DNA from: Diorhabda sublineata
Lineage: Eukaryota; Arthropoda; Insecta; Coleoptera; Chrysomelidae
NCBI RefSeq assembly: GCF_026230105.1
Contig: NC_079475.1
Span: 11,796,125-11,860,124, forward strand
Direction of reading: 5' to 3'
DNA length: 64,000 bases
This document shows, piece after piece, positions 34,691 to 45,420 of the stretch. The first letter of the stretch is position 1, and every line of letters begins with the position of its first letter. The notes below the pieces were generated by a model. That model did no database searches. It was not told where the DNA came from and saw only the letters and a list, made by a program, of their open reading frames with translations. A program made the position numbers and the translations under genes.

Positions 34691-36574
34691 CTAGAGACTT
34701 TCTCGATAGTTTAAACAGCGTGATGTTATACGATAAGTTATATTTGTGGTAAAGAGACACCTTGTGTGTTGACGAATCAGGAAATAAATAGAAAACAAAA
34801 TGTAAGGAAAATAGAGAATGTTCCTAATTTATAAATTCTAAAAAATAATAGCTTGTAGTTTTATTTAACAAAAAATGGTTGGCGTTTGTATAATTCAAAC
34901 CATTTGCAGCATTATTTTAATACAACAATTCCAAGAAGTGACAACAAATTGTGGGATAATTACATATAAAAACATACGCATTACACCACTTTAATGTATG
35001 ACTTGATTTGTAACCAAACGGAGTTCAAATGTCAAATTAATGACGTCAATGATCTCTATTACTGATAGTGAATTTCTCATTGAATGTCAAGACCGCAACC
35101 TATCTCGACAGTTGCAAACAATATGGACAGAAGCGATAAAAATCGATATATCAAATAATTGTACCATCATTTTCACTTTAAGAGAAAAATTCATACGAAA
35201 AATAATTGAAAAAAATAATATGAGCGTTATTAAAGATAAGCTTATAATGTAGGTTCAATTAATTTTTAACTGAAATCAATGTTATTTATTTGGATAATTA
35301 TTTACGTATTTTCTAATTGTAAAACTTATCTTCGTCTACCCTATCTTGGATACATTCCAGTTAACTTAGGACCAGCAACGATTGTAATATATTTGGTATT
35401 ATGCTACCTTACCTTAGCACTCGACGTCGTAGATGCTAAAATCCCAAAAATAACGTGAATTGTTAAAAAAATGTAATCATAACCTCCTGAGAATACATGT
35501 TGAGTTGCATTTTACTTCAATCCGGTTCTAACAAACCTCTGTATAAATCTACAGTGCTCAAAATGTACGTTTCATTTATGACTTTCGCCTACAACGTCCA
35601 CGTTCTTTTGACCATCGGGGAATTCCAGCGATAGTGGACATGCGCATCACGAGCGTGGAATGTACTCCTTATAATCTGTGATTTTAAGTGATAGAAATCT
35701 GTGGTCTTGTTTACTGCCTACTACAAATGTTGTGGAGGCCTAGCCGTGTGTTTTGTTCACCAACAATTATTTTCTTTATCTCCTAAGCGTCATTAACAGA
35801 TTTAACCTTATTATCTGGTGATTCAATTAGAGAACCGCACCAAGAAATTAATCGCCGAATACCCCATCAGTGATTTTTTTATTTACAGCATCCTTTTCAC
35901 GCTACCTCATTTTTTCTTTTAATTCCATTAATGAAGAAATGTTTTGGTTTGAAAGCGAATAACATGAGTCGCATTTCCTCTATCGTCCAATTTTTTTCCT
36001 CAAAATTTTATGAATATCGAAACAAACGATATTCAGAGTTATCCGGTGGGTATATTGAAACTTCCCATCGTAATTAAATCAAGTTCGACTACTTAAAAAT
36101 GTAATTGGCCTGCCGTGTGTCCATTTTATTTGATCGACTATTCAACCAAGTTTCAGAATTACCCAGTATATAATTTTTTCAGTGTTTTCTGTCATCTCAC
36201 AACGTTTCGACGAGACGTTATCAGAAGCGAAAGTTAAAGTTGAGGTTTTTGTTGCTTCTCAAATATTTTCGCCGAAGAAAAATTTCCATCGTCAATGAAT
36301 TGTACTCTGAAAGTGAGTAGGAATAGTTTGAAGGCAATAACCGTGAGCTTTAAAAAAATAATAGAAAAAGGTGTTGATCTTATAAACTTACGAATGCTTT
36401 AACATTTTATTACTATCTATAAACGAGAAAGCATTTTTGCATTAGCATTAGATAACGTTATTGAAGATATGGGGTTTATAGAGAGAAATGCAAACAATGT
36501 GGGAATAATATAGATAGTAGAGTAAACGCTATCGAGATTTTTTCCTACGAAAAATAGAAGGGAAAATAACTTAC
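34691..36574. other. No gene seen
   Basis: AT-rich; a 70-codon plus frame at 35040-35252 has no recognised family. Confidence 0.4.
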
Positions 36575-36730
36575 AACAAGAAACAATCAAAGAGAATCTC
36601 TAACTGATTTGGACATTTAAGGAGGATGGAACAAAATAGATTAACAAAACGAATATGAAAAGCAAGAACTAAAGGAAGAAGGAGAAGGGACAAACCAAGA
36701 AAAAACATGTATAGCAGATATAAGATAACA
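36575..36730 (+). mobile_element. LINE (endonuclease-RT type) C-terminal fragment
   Basis: Plus strand with two internal stops: RISN, FGHLRRMEQNRLTKRI and KARTKGRRRRDKPRKNM. This is the WFGHL.RM...R..K..W..R..GRR.RGRP...W motif near the C-terminus of RTE/R1-like endonuclease-reverse transcriptases. Nothing of the upstream reverse transcriptase is nearby. Confidence 0.75.
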
Positions 36731-37019
36731 AAAGCAACAGATTATAAATCAGATGATGATATTGGCACAGAGGAGAGCAAAAGGAAAAATGAGAAAAAGA
36801 AAAAGGATTCTGCGAAATATCGTTTAATTGATATCGAAATCGAAATACGAAACTAAACTGTATTCATGTCATATTTTTTTCGTCTAATCTAAACTAATAT
36901 CGAAATTTTATGCTACGGAAGTCAAATTTTGTGTTGATCTCCAGGTATTTGTTGAGGTGAAAGTGCCACGATAGAACTCTTGTTATTCTTAGATTGTTCT
37001 CACTTAGATTGATACATCC

Positions 37020-37565
37020 AGGAGACCTACACTATAATTTTCCAGTCTTTACCCGTCTCGACCCTTGTAGGTTTTGCTTCTATCTACCCTCTTGTCCATT
37101 GCTTTTTCCATTGTTTTGTAGCTGATACCTCAAAAGGGATCGGGTCCCACGAAGGGCTTGTCTGCCTACGCTTTAGTTCATTTGGATTTCATTATATTGG
37201 AGCTTGGAGCTCTAATCTCTGATTAATATTGGACAAGATGGTGATTTACGGTTTGCGATAGTTCTTCTATAGATTGAACTGAATTCATTTTTTAGTTGCT
37301 GCTTGAAAAATGCTTGGTGCGCCGCCCAGACTTTTAGAGTGTTTGGTTATGGGTCCTTACACTCCTAATCCAGTTCCATCTGCTATTTTAGATCCGTCTG
37401 TATTACAATTTAATCACTTCTAGTGCAGCTGTTGGGCATGATTTCCTAAACAAGCCAGTCTTTGTACCTTTGAGATATTATTCCTCGTGGTATTTAAACT
37501 ATTTCAAGTACATCCACCGTAGGATCTTTGGGTTACAACCCGAATTCCTTCCTGCAAAGTTTCTG
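37020..37565 (-). mobile_element. Non-LTR retrotransposon RNase H remnant
   Basis: Minus strand: TDGSKIADGTGLGV (catalytic Asp of RNase H in TDGSK), GPITKHSKSLGGAPS, IFQAA, then after an internal deletion SSNIMKSK and DKPFVGPDPF, GISYKTMEKAMDKRVDRSKT. The order matches jockey-type ORF2 ends (TDGSK...GPEPFCGISYRT). The middle of the RNase H domain is missing. Several stops are present. Confidence 0.82.
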
Positions 37566-37984
37566 CAGTGAACCTAGTGAAATTTATTTGAATTGTATTA
37601 ATTTATGTTTTATACTAATATTTTCGTTCTATTTGTAATTATTGTAGTAGTAATTTGCCTTTTGTTTTCCTATATTCCATTCTCTTAGCTGTCTAATTTA
37701 CAGATTTCTTATAAAAATTATGTTCTGCTATTGTCAACTCATCTTTTTATTAATTTTTTTTTTTTTTGTAAAAAGGATTATGGTATATATTTTTATGGGA
37801 TGTGATTTATAAAACAGTAGTGTATGGAACCTTTGAAGATAGGCATTAAAATGTGAGAATAACTTTTTATTGGTCCACTCCTATACACAGATATTTATTA
37901 CGGATTATTATCTTTGGATTGTTTAAAAAAATGTGGATATTCTAATCAATGCGTCTGCAGCAACAATAAATAGAGGACAACACG
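37566..37984. other. No gene seen
   Basis: AT-rich with a T homopolymer at 37750-37768. Confidence 0.4.
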
Positions 37985-38935
37985 ATTATGTACCATTTTT
38001 AAGTCTGTTCCATATTCGATTCCACCAAAAATAATACCACAAAATCCATGAATTCACATCTCGTTTGGCATATTTTTTCATATGTTTGCATATGTTTGTT
38101 CAGTACAGTAGAATTTTGAATGAGCAATGTTCTGTTCGCCCTATTGAAGTTGATGATGATTAAATCAAAGTCATAATTAAAGAAGATCGTCATATAACTG
38201 TTCTAGAGGCTACGAAAAACATTTAAACTGTCTTGTTAAGAAGTTTGATGTGTGGGTACCTCACTAATTGAAATGAATTCATTCAACACAAAGAATCAAC
38301 ACTTGCGATATGCACCTTAAATGATAATGGTGATGAAAATTGGAAGCTGTACAGTAACATAGTTCGGAAACGATCATGAAGTAAACACTATGAATCAGTA
38401 CAAATTACATCGAAAGCTGAAAAACAACAGAAAAAGCTCATGCTGTTGGTTAAGTGGGATTACAAAGATGTGTGTGTTTTTTGAGCTGTTTCCAAGGAAC
38501 CAAACGATCAATTCTGATATTTACTGTCAATAATTAAAAAAATTGGACGAAGCAATCAAGGAAAAACGGCGGGAGAGGTTTAGTGTTCCATCATGATAAT
38601 GCAAGGCCTCACATCCAGCAACTCATGAGAAACTTTTGGAGCTTGGGAAATGATACCACATCCCTCATACAGTCCTCATCCTGCACCATCTAATTACCAT
38701 TTATTTCGAGGTTCATATAATTATTTGAATAGTCAAACTTTTACAATTGACGATGACCTTCAATCGCACTTGGTTCTGTTTTTTACTGATAAGGACCAGA
38801 AATTTTATGAGCGCGGAATCATCAAGCTGAAGGAAAGATGGCAGAAGGTCATTAGGCAAAATAGAAAATATATAATTGATTGAAAATTATCCTTTATTAA
38901 AAATTACTTAGTCGTTAACCCAATATAGAGGATTG
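37985..38935 (+). mobile_element. Nearly full-length mariner pseudogene
   Basis: Plus-strand blocks from near the N-terminus to the C-terminus, across frames: QCSVRPIEVDDD, IKVIIKEDRHITVLEATKNI (helix-turn-helix), TLNDNGDENWKLYSNI (first Asp, in GDEN), ITSKAEKQQKKLMLLVKWDY, VSKEPNDQF, then HHDNARPHIQQ (second Asp) and a clean frame from 38650, IPHPSYSPHPAPSNYHLFRG, DDDLQSHLVLFFTDKDQKFY, IIKLKERWQKVIRQNRKYI and a stop at 38881. The third site reads APSNY where the family has APSDY, so the third catalytic Asp is Asn; the preceding SPD is SPH. Only the first 60-70 codons are poorly seen. Terminal repeats were not found. Confidence 0.9.
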
Positions 38936-39264
38936 AAATAAAGTGTTTCGAGGCTGAAAAAGCATGCAAAACATTATAAGAATGGAAAGATATATAAATA
39001 GTTTCGATTATAAGAAAAATAGGAAACCAGAATTTTTTTCGATGGTTTGTTTCATTAGAAGATTAAGTTTTTTGAAATACATATAAAAATACAATGGGAT
39101 TCTGGGAAAAAGTACTTCAAAAAAGAAAAAATTAGAAAAAAAATACGAGAATTTCAAAACAATTGTCTAGGATTCAAGGACAATTTGACATTTAATTAGG
39201 CGAAAAAAATTCGAAATAAGCATCTTGAAGACGATATTAGATTAGAAAATTATGATTTTCATAT

Positions 39265-39900
39265 ACAAGGTATCTCAAAAGAGAGTTCACCTTTGAATTG
39301 CGTGAACTTGGCTCTTTGTAGAGGCGTGGGAGGTATGTTAATTGGTAGACTGGCTTTTGGGAATTCAGTTGCTGTAAAGCGTTTCTCAGGAGCAGACTTT
39401 GCAATGGGCTTACGTGAGTTTGATGAAACCAGTAATTCAGAGTCTGTAGCACGTAAAAACTACAATATTTGGCACTGTTTCTGACGAGCTTCATTTGTCT
39501 AATCGGACACCTTCATAAAATTCAGTTGGTGCAAAAATTGGAGCCTTAGAATGCTTAACTGAGCGTTATGTGCAGATCTTGACAACTTCTTTGTGCCTGG
39601 ACAGCAAAACTTTTATAGATAGAACAAAAGAACATGCTTCCAGCAAGACAGAGTAACTTCCAAAAGATCTCTACGACGAGTTCGTGAAATTCCTGGCAAA
39701 TTGATCTCCAGGAAAGGTGACATAACTTGGTCTCCACGTAGTACCGATTTAACATCTTTGGATTTTTTACTGTGGGGTTATGACGAATCTAACGTTCACT
39801 CTAACAAACTGACTTTCCTGGCACTGTTACAAGGATCGTGTATGATTTAAAGGCTTCTAATAACCGTTCCAGGAACAGTCCAGATTAGCAGGTTGGAATA
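39265..39900 (+). mobile_element. IS630/mariner-type transposase remnant
   Basis: Plus strand: KIQLVQKLEP (about 39516-39545, the HPYKIQLVQELKP linker) and then, from 39623, TCFQQDRVTSKRSLRRVREI (second catalytic Asp in QQD), PGKLISRKGDITWSPRSTDL and TSLDFLLWGYDESNVHSNKL ending at a stop at 39848-39850. In this family the third Asp lies in PLDFFLWGY; here SLDFLLWGY keeps it. The first-Asp region is deleted between the two blocks. The frame at 39293-39484 upstream is probably the decayed N-terminus. Confidence 0.82.
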
Positions 39901-39950
39901 AACCTTAATGGATTAACTGTGTAAACTTCGTTTTGTTAAGAAAATAATTT

Positions 39951-40904
39951 ATTTTGAATGGGGGATGCATTGGAATATTGAATATTTTTGGTGGAATGGT
40001 ATAAATTCAACTAGGTGACTGTATTGCCACGTAGGTGGAATGACTTTATAAATTCAACCGGGGGTTCAGTTAGTGTCTCTGCTTTGTAAGAAAAAAGTCA
40101 TAAAGTTTTTTAAAATGTTCATTTCGGTTTCGGTCGTCTCACAGAAGTACAGTTATGATTTTAGGTCAAGCTGTTATAATACAACTTAGTAATGATTTTA
40201 TTGGAATTTACAATATTTATCATCATATATAAAAAATTTCATTGCAACATTTATTAATCATTGTAGAACGATATGGAAATTTTGAATTCGTTGATTTCAT
40301 GACATATACCCAAGAAACCCAATTTATTTGGGTATTGATAGTAAATACCAAACCTTTCTTGTCAATTTCTTTCTATATTATGTTTATTATTGCAAGAAAG
40401 TGCGATGTAAATTTGATGGTTAGTAAATAAAGCAGGATTGTACGACTATCGATCCAAAAATAACAAAAAATGTTTATTTTTTTACAAAAAAACGCACATC
40501 TCTTCAAAGTACTTCCCATTAAAACTACTGCTTCAGACATTTTCTGTACTCATATGTGGAAGATATTTTTGTGAAATTAATGATACTTTGAAATCCAGTA
40601 ACAGTGGAAAATCTTTTCTCTTACCTTCACTTATAATATGTCCGTTTGGGTACAAAAGTGGTAGTTCTACTTACATCTAGCTTTCAATAGAAACGCTAGT
40701 CTTTAGATATAAAGAAAATAGGATGAACTGATTTATCTATGAGCCTCGATCATGAACCAAAAATTTCTAATCAATTCCTGGAAAGCGAAAAATATATTTG
40801 CACAATAACGAGAACTTTATGTTACCCCTGTAACCTTCACATGATCCACCAGGCATTCTAAAGCCGGATCAACACTGTACAAACGAATTTCCGGGCGTCC
40901 AAGT
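39951..40904. other. No gene recognised
   Basis: At 40000-40070 GTGGAATG...TATAAATTCAAC occurs twice about 45 bp apart. Otherwise AT-rich without supported frames (an 80-codon plus frame at 40438-40680 is unrecognised). Confidence 0.4.
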
Positions 40905-41165
40905 TCTTCTAGAACCATTTTGGTGCAAGAATTGATGCCTCAGGATGTTGTTCTGAGGCTTGACTTCGTAAACCAGATGATTGAGCGCTTTCCAGTATTT
41001 ACTAACATCTTGTTATCGGATGAAGCTCAGCTTCAATATAATGGACAAGTCAACAAGGAAGTGACTGTATGGGGTGCGATGTCAGCGCTATACATTATAG
41101 GGACTTACTTTTTGGAAGATGAAAGAGCCATAGATAAGAACTTCAGTTTTTATAACTTTTGAAAA
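40905..41165 (+). mobile_element. IS630/mariner-type transposase fragment around the first Asp
   Basis: An 80-codon plus frame: VQELMPQDVVLRLDFVNQMI, ERFPVFTNILLSDEAQLQYN (first catalytic Asp in LSDEA), GQVNKEVTVWGAMSALYIIG and TYFLEDE. These follow the family order VQELKP.D...R..F...., ILFSDEAHF..NG.VNKQN, VTVW.A....IIGP.FF. About 15-20 residues between VNK and EVTVW are deleted in frame. No ends or later catalytic blocks were found. Confidence 0.85.
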
Positions 41166-43189
41166 TTTGGAGATGTGGGGATATCGTCAAAATATTTAAA
41201 AAACCACAAGGCATCAATGAAGATTTCAAAAACTACTACATTAATTATTGAGTCTCAGCGATGGTTTCCGAGAAAATCCAATTTTCATGAACTTCCTTCG
41301 CTTAGTTAAACCCGGAGAAAAAAATCATCTGTGGTGAATTTTCTCTCCAAAACGATGTACTTTATAAGGAGGGAATTTTTCTTTGAATTGACCAATTCTT
41401 CTTTTCTTCTTATGTCTTGTTATGTGGTGAATTATCTCTCCCCTTATCTCAATAGAGATTTAAATTCCAGCTGTCTATGTTTATCTAGTAAAAACGATCT
41501 CCACAAAAATGGTTTGCAAAGTCGAAGCTATGCAAGGAGTTGATATCTGTTTTTCGGTAAGAATCCAGAATGTGGATTGGTTGAAAACTCCACTGGAATG
41601 GTTTTACAAAAACTTTTTTAAAACAAATTTACTACTTCTTCATTTTATTCGGATTTGTTTTGCATTCTGAAGAGTTCCGGAATAGTTTTTTTGGGATTTG
41701 AACGTGTGGATATTGTTCTCTATATTCTCTATAATATTTATATTCAGCTCTTAATAGAAAGGTGGGTATTCGAATCCTGAAACTCAAAATTATTCCATAT
41801 CTGAGCTGTCTGAACAGAAAATTGTTGTTCGTAACTGCATCAATAGAATGTATTAACCCACATAACCAAACTATATTCAATCAATTTGTTGACTTGTAAA
41901 CTGATATATGGTAATTATGTTTTATTATACAGGAGTCTAAGTAAATGTCGATACTTTGGAATAGAAATTTTCTCAAATTATTTCATTGGTTCTCTTGAAT
42001 TTTTAAATTAAAAATAATTACTTGCCATATTTTTTTAGTGGACACAAAGAGAACCTTTTACTTTTTTATGATTTTCCGTAATTACGTCGATAAATCCATT
42101 GACGTGAGGTTACGTAAAAAAATATTGTGCTAATAGCCTTATATACAGAGTGAGTTTTATGTATAGTTAGGTAAGGTTAGTTAGTTTTATATTTTTTAAT
42201 AATTTATGTACTAATACGAATCTCGTAATAAGGTCTTGTGTCAGAAAGTTAGTAAAAAGTTTAAAGCAACTGGTACAGGAAAATCTTTATCCAAATCATG
42301 GCGCAGAAAACTTACAACAACTGAAGACAAATCGTTGTCATTGTTATCCAACAATAATAATTTATCGAAACGTCGCGTCAGTCATAGCCACCTAAATGTT
42401 TTATTTTAACTAACGAAAAGCGAAAAGTTCACAGGAAGATCTATTTGAAATAACGAAGTTTTTCATTTTTCCGGAAAAAGAAAAGATCTGACAGCAACGT
42501 AAATATGTAACACTCACTCGGTAGATTGAAATGTCGAGAAATTTGTGATTTGATTCTGCAACAAGTGTTCATCCTGTATATGATTTCACACATTGTTAAT
42601 AGTGTGTCTAACAAAATGTTGGTGAATATAGCAATTATTTTAGTCAAATTTGATTTCAAACAAAGCAACATCTCGACTTCCAAAAAAAGCTATTATTACC
42701 AGTTCGAAGCCCTTTGAATTTTTTACCTGAGCTCTATTATACTGGCTTCATTTCATACCCCCAGGGGGTAAATTCTTCAAAATCAAAACGTTAATAGTAA
42801 TTAAGCTTGTAAGACTTCTATAAATAAAAAGCGGGTGATGCCAACCATTAATTTATAGCTTTTGTGTTGTCAATCAATATCGAATTATAGGAATTAGATG
42901 TGCCTTATTATTTTGAAATACAGAATGTCTTTCCGATAAACTCAGAGATACTTTCCAATCATATTAAATTGTTTCGAAAAATTAAGATTAAGATAAAAGA
43001 GCAGATTCATATGGCGCTAGTGAATTGTTAATATTGAATTATATACAACGGAGTATCTACATATTGTGGCTCTTTCTGGGCTAATGCACCGTCTCTGATA
43101 GGAACCAACTATCCTCTATGTAAAACACGAGTCTCTAAGGCTTAATAGAACCTTTTGGGTATAAACTTAACGTTAACGTTACGTTGTGG
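41166..43189. other. No gene seen
   Basis: AT-rich; open frames of 60-82 codons on both strands show no family. Confidence 0.4.
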
Positions 43190-43600
43190 CCTCCCATATA
43201 GAATTTTAAGATGAGTCCAATATAGGTCCAGACTTGAGCCAAGTATGATACAACTCCCTAGCTTGGAAGTCGTTATTGACCCAGATTTGGTGGGACTCTG
43301 GGATAATAACAATGTACGTCGCTGTGTTGGCAAGCCTAGACCAGGTCTGGTTGCCCAAATAAACCCAAGACTGGTCTACAGCCGTGGGATAGGCTGGTTG
43401 CTTGTAAAAATAGATTTTCAATATATTGTTAATAAAATTATATATTTTTGACAAATTTCTATTGATGCACCAGACTTTAACCAGGCTTGGGCGATCATTG
43501 GTTTGCCAAGGCTTGGTTAGCCCTGGCTAACCCCCGTCGTTCGAGTCTGGGGGCTCCTACATAGGCTAGGACCGCGGTAAAGCTGAATATATTCAGCAGA
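43190..43600. other. GC-richer repetitive patch of CCAGGCTTGG-like words
   Basis: A clear compositional island in AT-rich DNA. Short diverged variants of CCAGACTTGAGCCAAG, CCAGGTCTGG, CCAAGACTGG, CCAGGCTTGG and CCAAGGCTTGG recur irregularly, and the right edge has CCCCC...GGGGG (43529-43553) able to pair. Open frames exist on both strands but reflect the repeated words. I do not recognise the element. Confidence 0.5.
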
Positions 43601-45029
43601 TACCTTTCTGTACCAGAACGAGGGTTATCCTGTTTGACTCCAGTGACTCCAATGACTCTAGCTACCGTTCTCAAATCACTCTTATTGGTAATTTTGAGTG
43701 ACTTTTTGTCGCTATTTTCTAGCTCTAGAGATAACCAGAGAATGCTTCATGGTACCAAACTATTGCAGAAACTTTGCCATGCGCTAACCGTTGAAAATCG
43801 TTTTTTCAATTACATATAAGCCTTTATTTTATTAAAATTCCAAGAAAACGATTATAAATCATTGTAATATTCTGTTAATTGCGCATAATGTTGCAAGATA
43901 ATCATAAATACTGTAATTAGTGGGTGTTGTTTTTATGTTAGTCTTATCAGTTACATTATTGATCAAAACGTCAATGTTTTTGACGTCACTCTATAGTTTG
44001 ACCTAGACCCTGATGTGAACATATGAAACATTCCAAAATGAAATAAATATCTATGAAATATTTGCGTTTAGAAAAAAAAAATTTCGAGGCTTTTTTATGA
44101 TTATTGCTTGAAATCGAGTAACGACTGTAGCAGGCGTGTCTTGTTTACTTATCTGCCATTTACTGTGGGGATGGATCATCGGTAAATCCTCACGTTCAAT
44201 TCGCACAATTTTTGATAATAATAAATCGTTATCTTTCTTAAAAAAATATATTATGCATCCTTATATACTAAATCTGTAAATCCAGTTTTCGACATAAGAA
44301 AGCAACTAACGATGTCAATAATAATTATCGATGTCTGGTATGATATCACAAAAAATTTCATTATTTCGAATTACAAACCGAAATATGCGAAAAATAATGA
44401 GAGTGTAGCTCGAATGATATTTAAAGGATAACGTTGAGTTACGAGTGAAAAATAATCGATTGCACAATCAAGCGATAAAATAGTGGGTGATGAATCAAAT
44501 AAATTTTATACAACTGCCTTCGAAAGTGACACTTGAAATGACTATATTAAAAGTAATTGTTCACTGGAAGCGCGTTAGAAATATTTACGGAATCAGATGA
44601 AGTTTTTATTATGAATATTTGAGAATAATCTTGCTCTTACCAAATAAAGGAGCTTCGCAACACATTACTAGAAGTTAGAAGAAGATTTTTTTCCGCAACG
44701 ATATTCCTATAATCAATGGAATATTTTTTTATGTCCATAATATTTGTTCCTGATTCTGCAAACAAAGAATTGGCAAATGGTAGGACCTGCAGACTCTTCA
44801 GTATCCAAAAAAAAACCATTTTTATTGATTATTCCACCATGGACAAACATAATGAGCTATCACGAAAACCATTTGAATTTATATTTTTGGTTATTATCGA
44901 ATGAAAACTCAGTATCGTCTCATATAATATCTAGTATTCAAAATTGTCCTGAAAAACTAACAGGAGACCTGAACAAACCGAGGAAATTCTCGTGTTTGAG
45001 ACGTACACTCTACGATTCAAAGGATTTAT
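43601..45029. other. No gene seen
   Basis: AT-rich. Overlapping plus frames at 44716-45052 are unrecognised. Confidence 0.4.
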
Positions 45030-45420
45030 TCTGTCTCCCTTTCTTGCGATGATACTGTGTTTACAGCTAATCCATCACTCCCATTTCTTTTAAAAAGTTT
45101 ATAATGTGGGATACATACCCAGGTGTAGAGAATTCTAGAGAATGTGGATAGAGTTTTCTTGCAGCTGTTAACGTCTTCAGTCGTTTGTTGAGGCGACAGG
45201 GTCTCGATAAAACTTCTGTTAGTTTCCCAGAAGAGTTTTTCTTGTTTCAGCTCCTGTAGGTTGTCCCAATAATCGGTTTTACTCCCATCTAACTTATTCT
45301 CCAGTACTTTTTCCATTGAATCTGATACCAGAAAAGGGTTCGGGTCCCATAAAGGGCTGGATTGTACCCGTACCGTGTCCGCCAGTGAGAACACTCTCAT
45401 TATCATTAATTAAGTATTTT
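45030..45420 (-). mobile_element. Non-LTR retrotransposon ORF2 tail
   Basis: A 126-codon minus frame begins ADTVRVQSSPLWDPNPFLVS. In the neighbouring frame the same DNA reads PFMGPEPFSGIRFNGKST, the block that follows the RNase H domain in jockey-type ORF2 (TPFIGPEPFCGIS....). Then come DYWDNLQELKQEKLFW and LSPQQTTEDVNSCKKTL, matching the W.....LRQ.KLFI...N....L..LSR..LR region. At least one frameshift near the start; the C-terminal Cys motif is not seen. Confidence 0.7.

Noticed and set aside
43206..43454. 82-codon minus frame with NQTWSRLANTATYIVIIPES
   Set aside because: Its residues reflect the repeated CCAGGTCTGG-like words; no family recognised.
43529..43553. T-arm-like sequence GTCGTTCGAGTC suggesting a tRNA
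   Set aside because: The stem and loop lengths do not fit a T arm and there is no acceptor, D or anticodon arm upstream.
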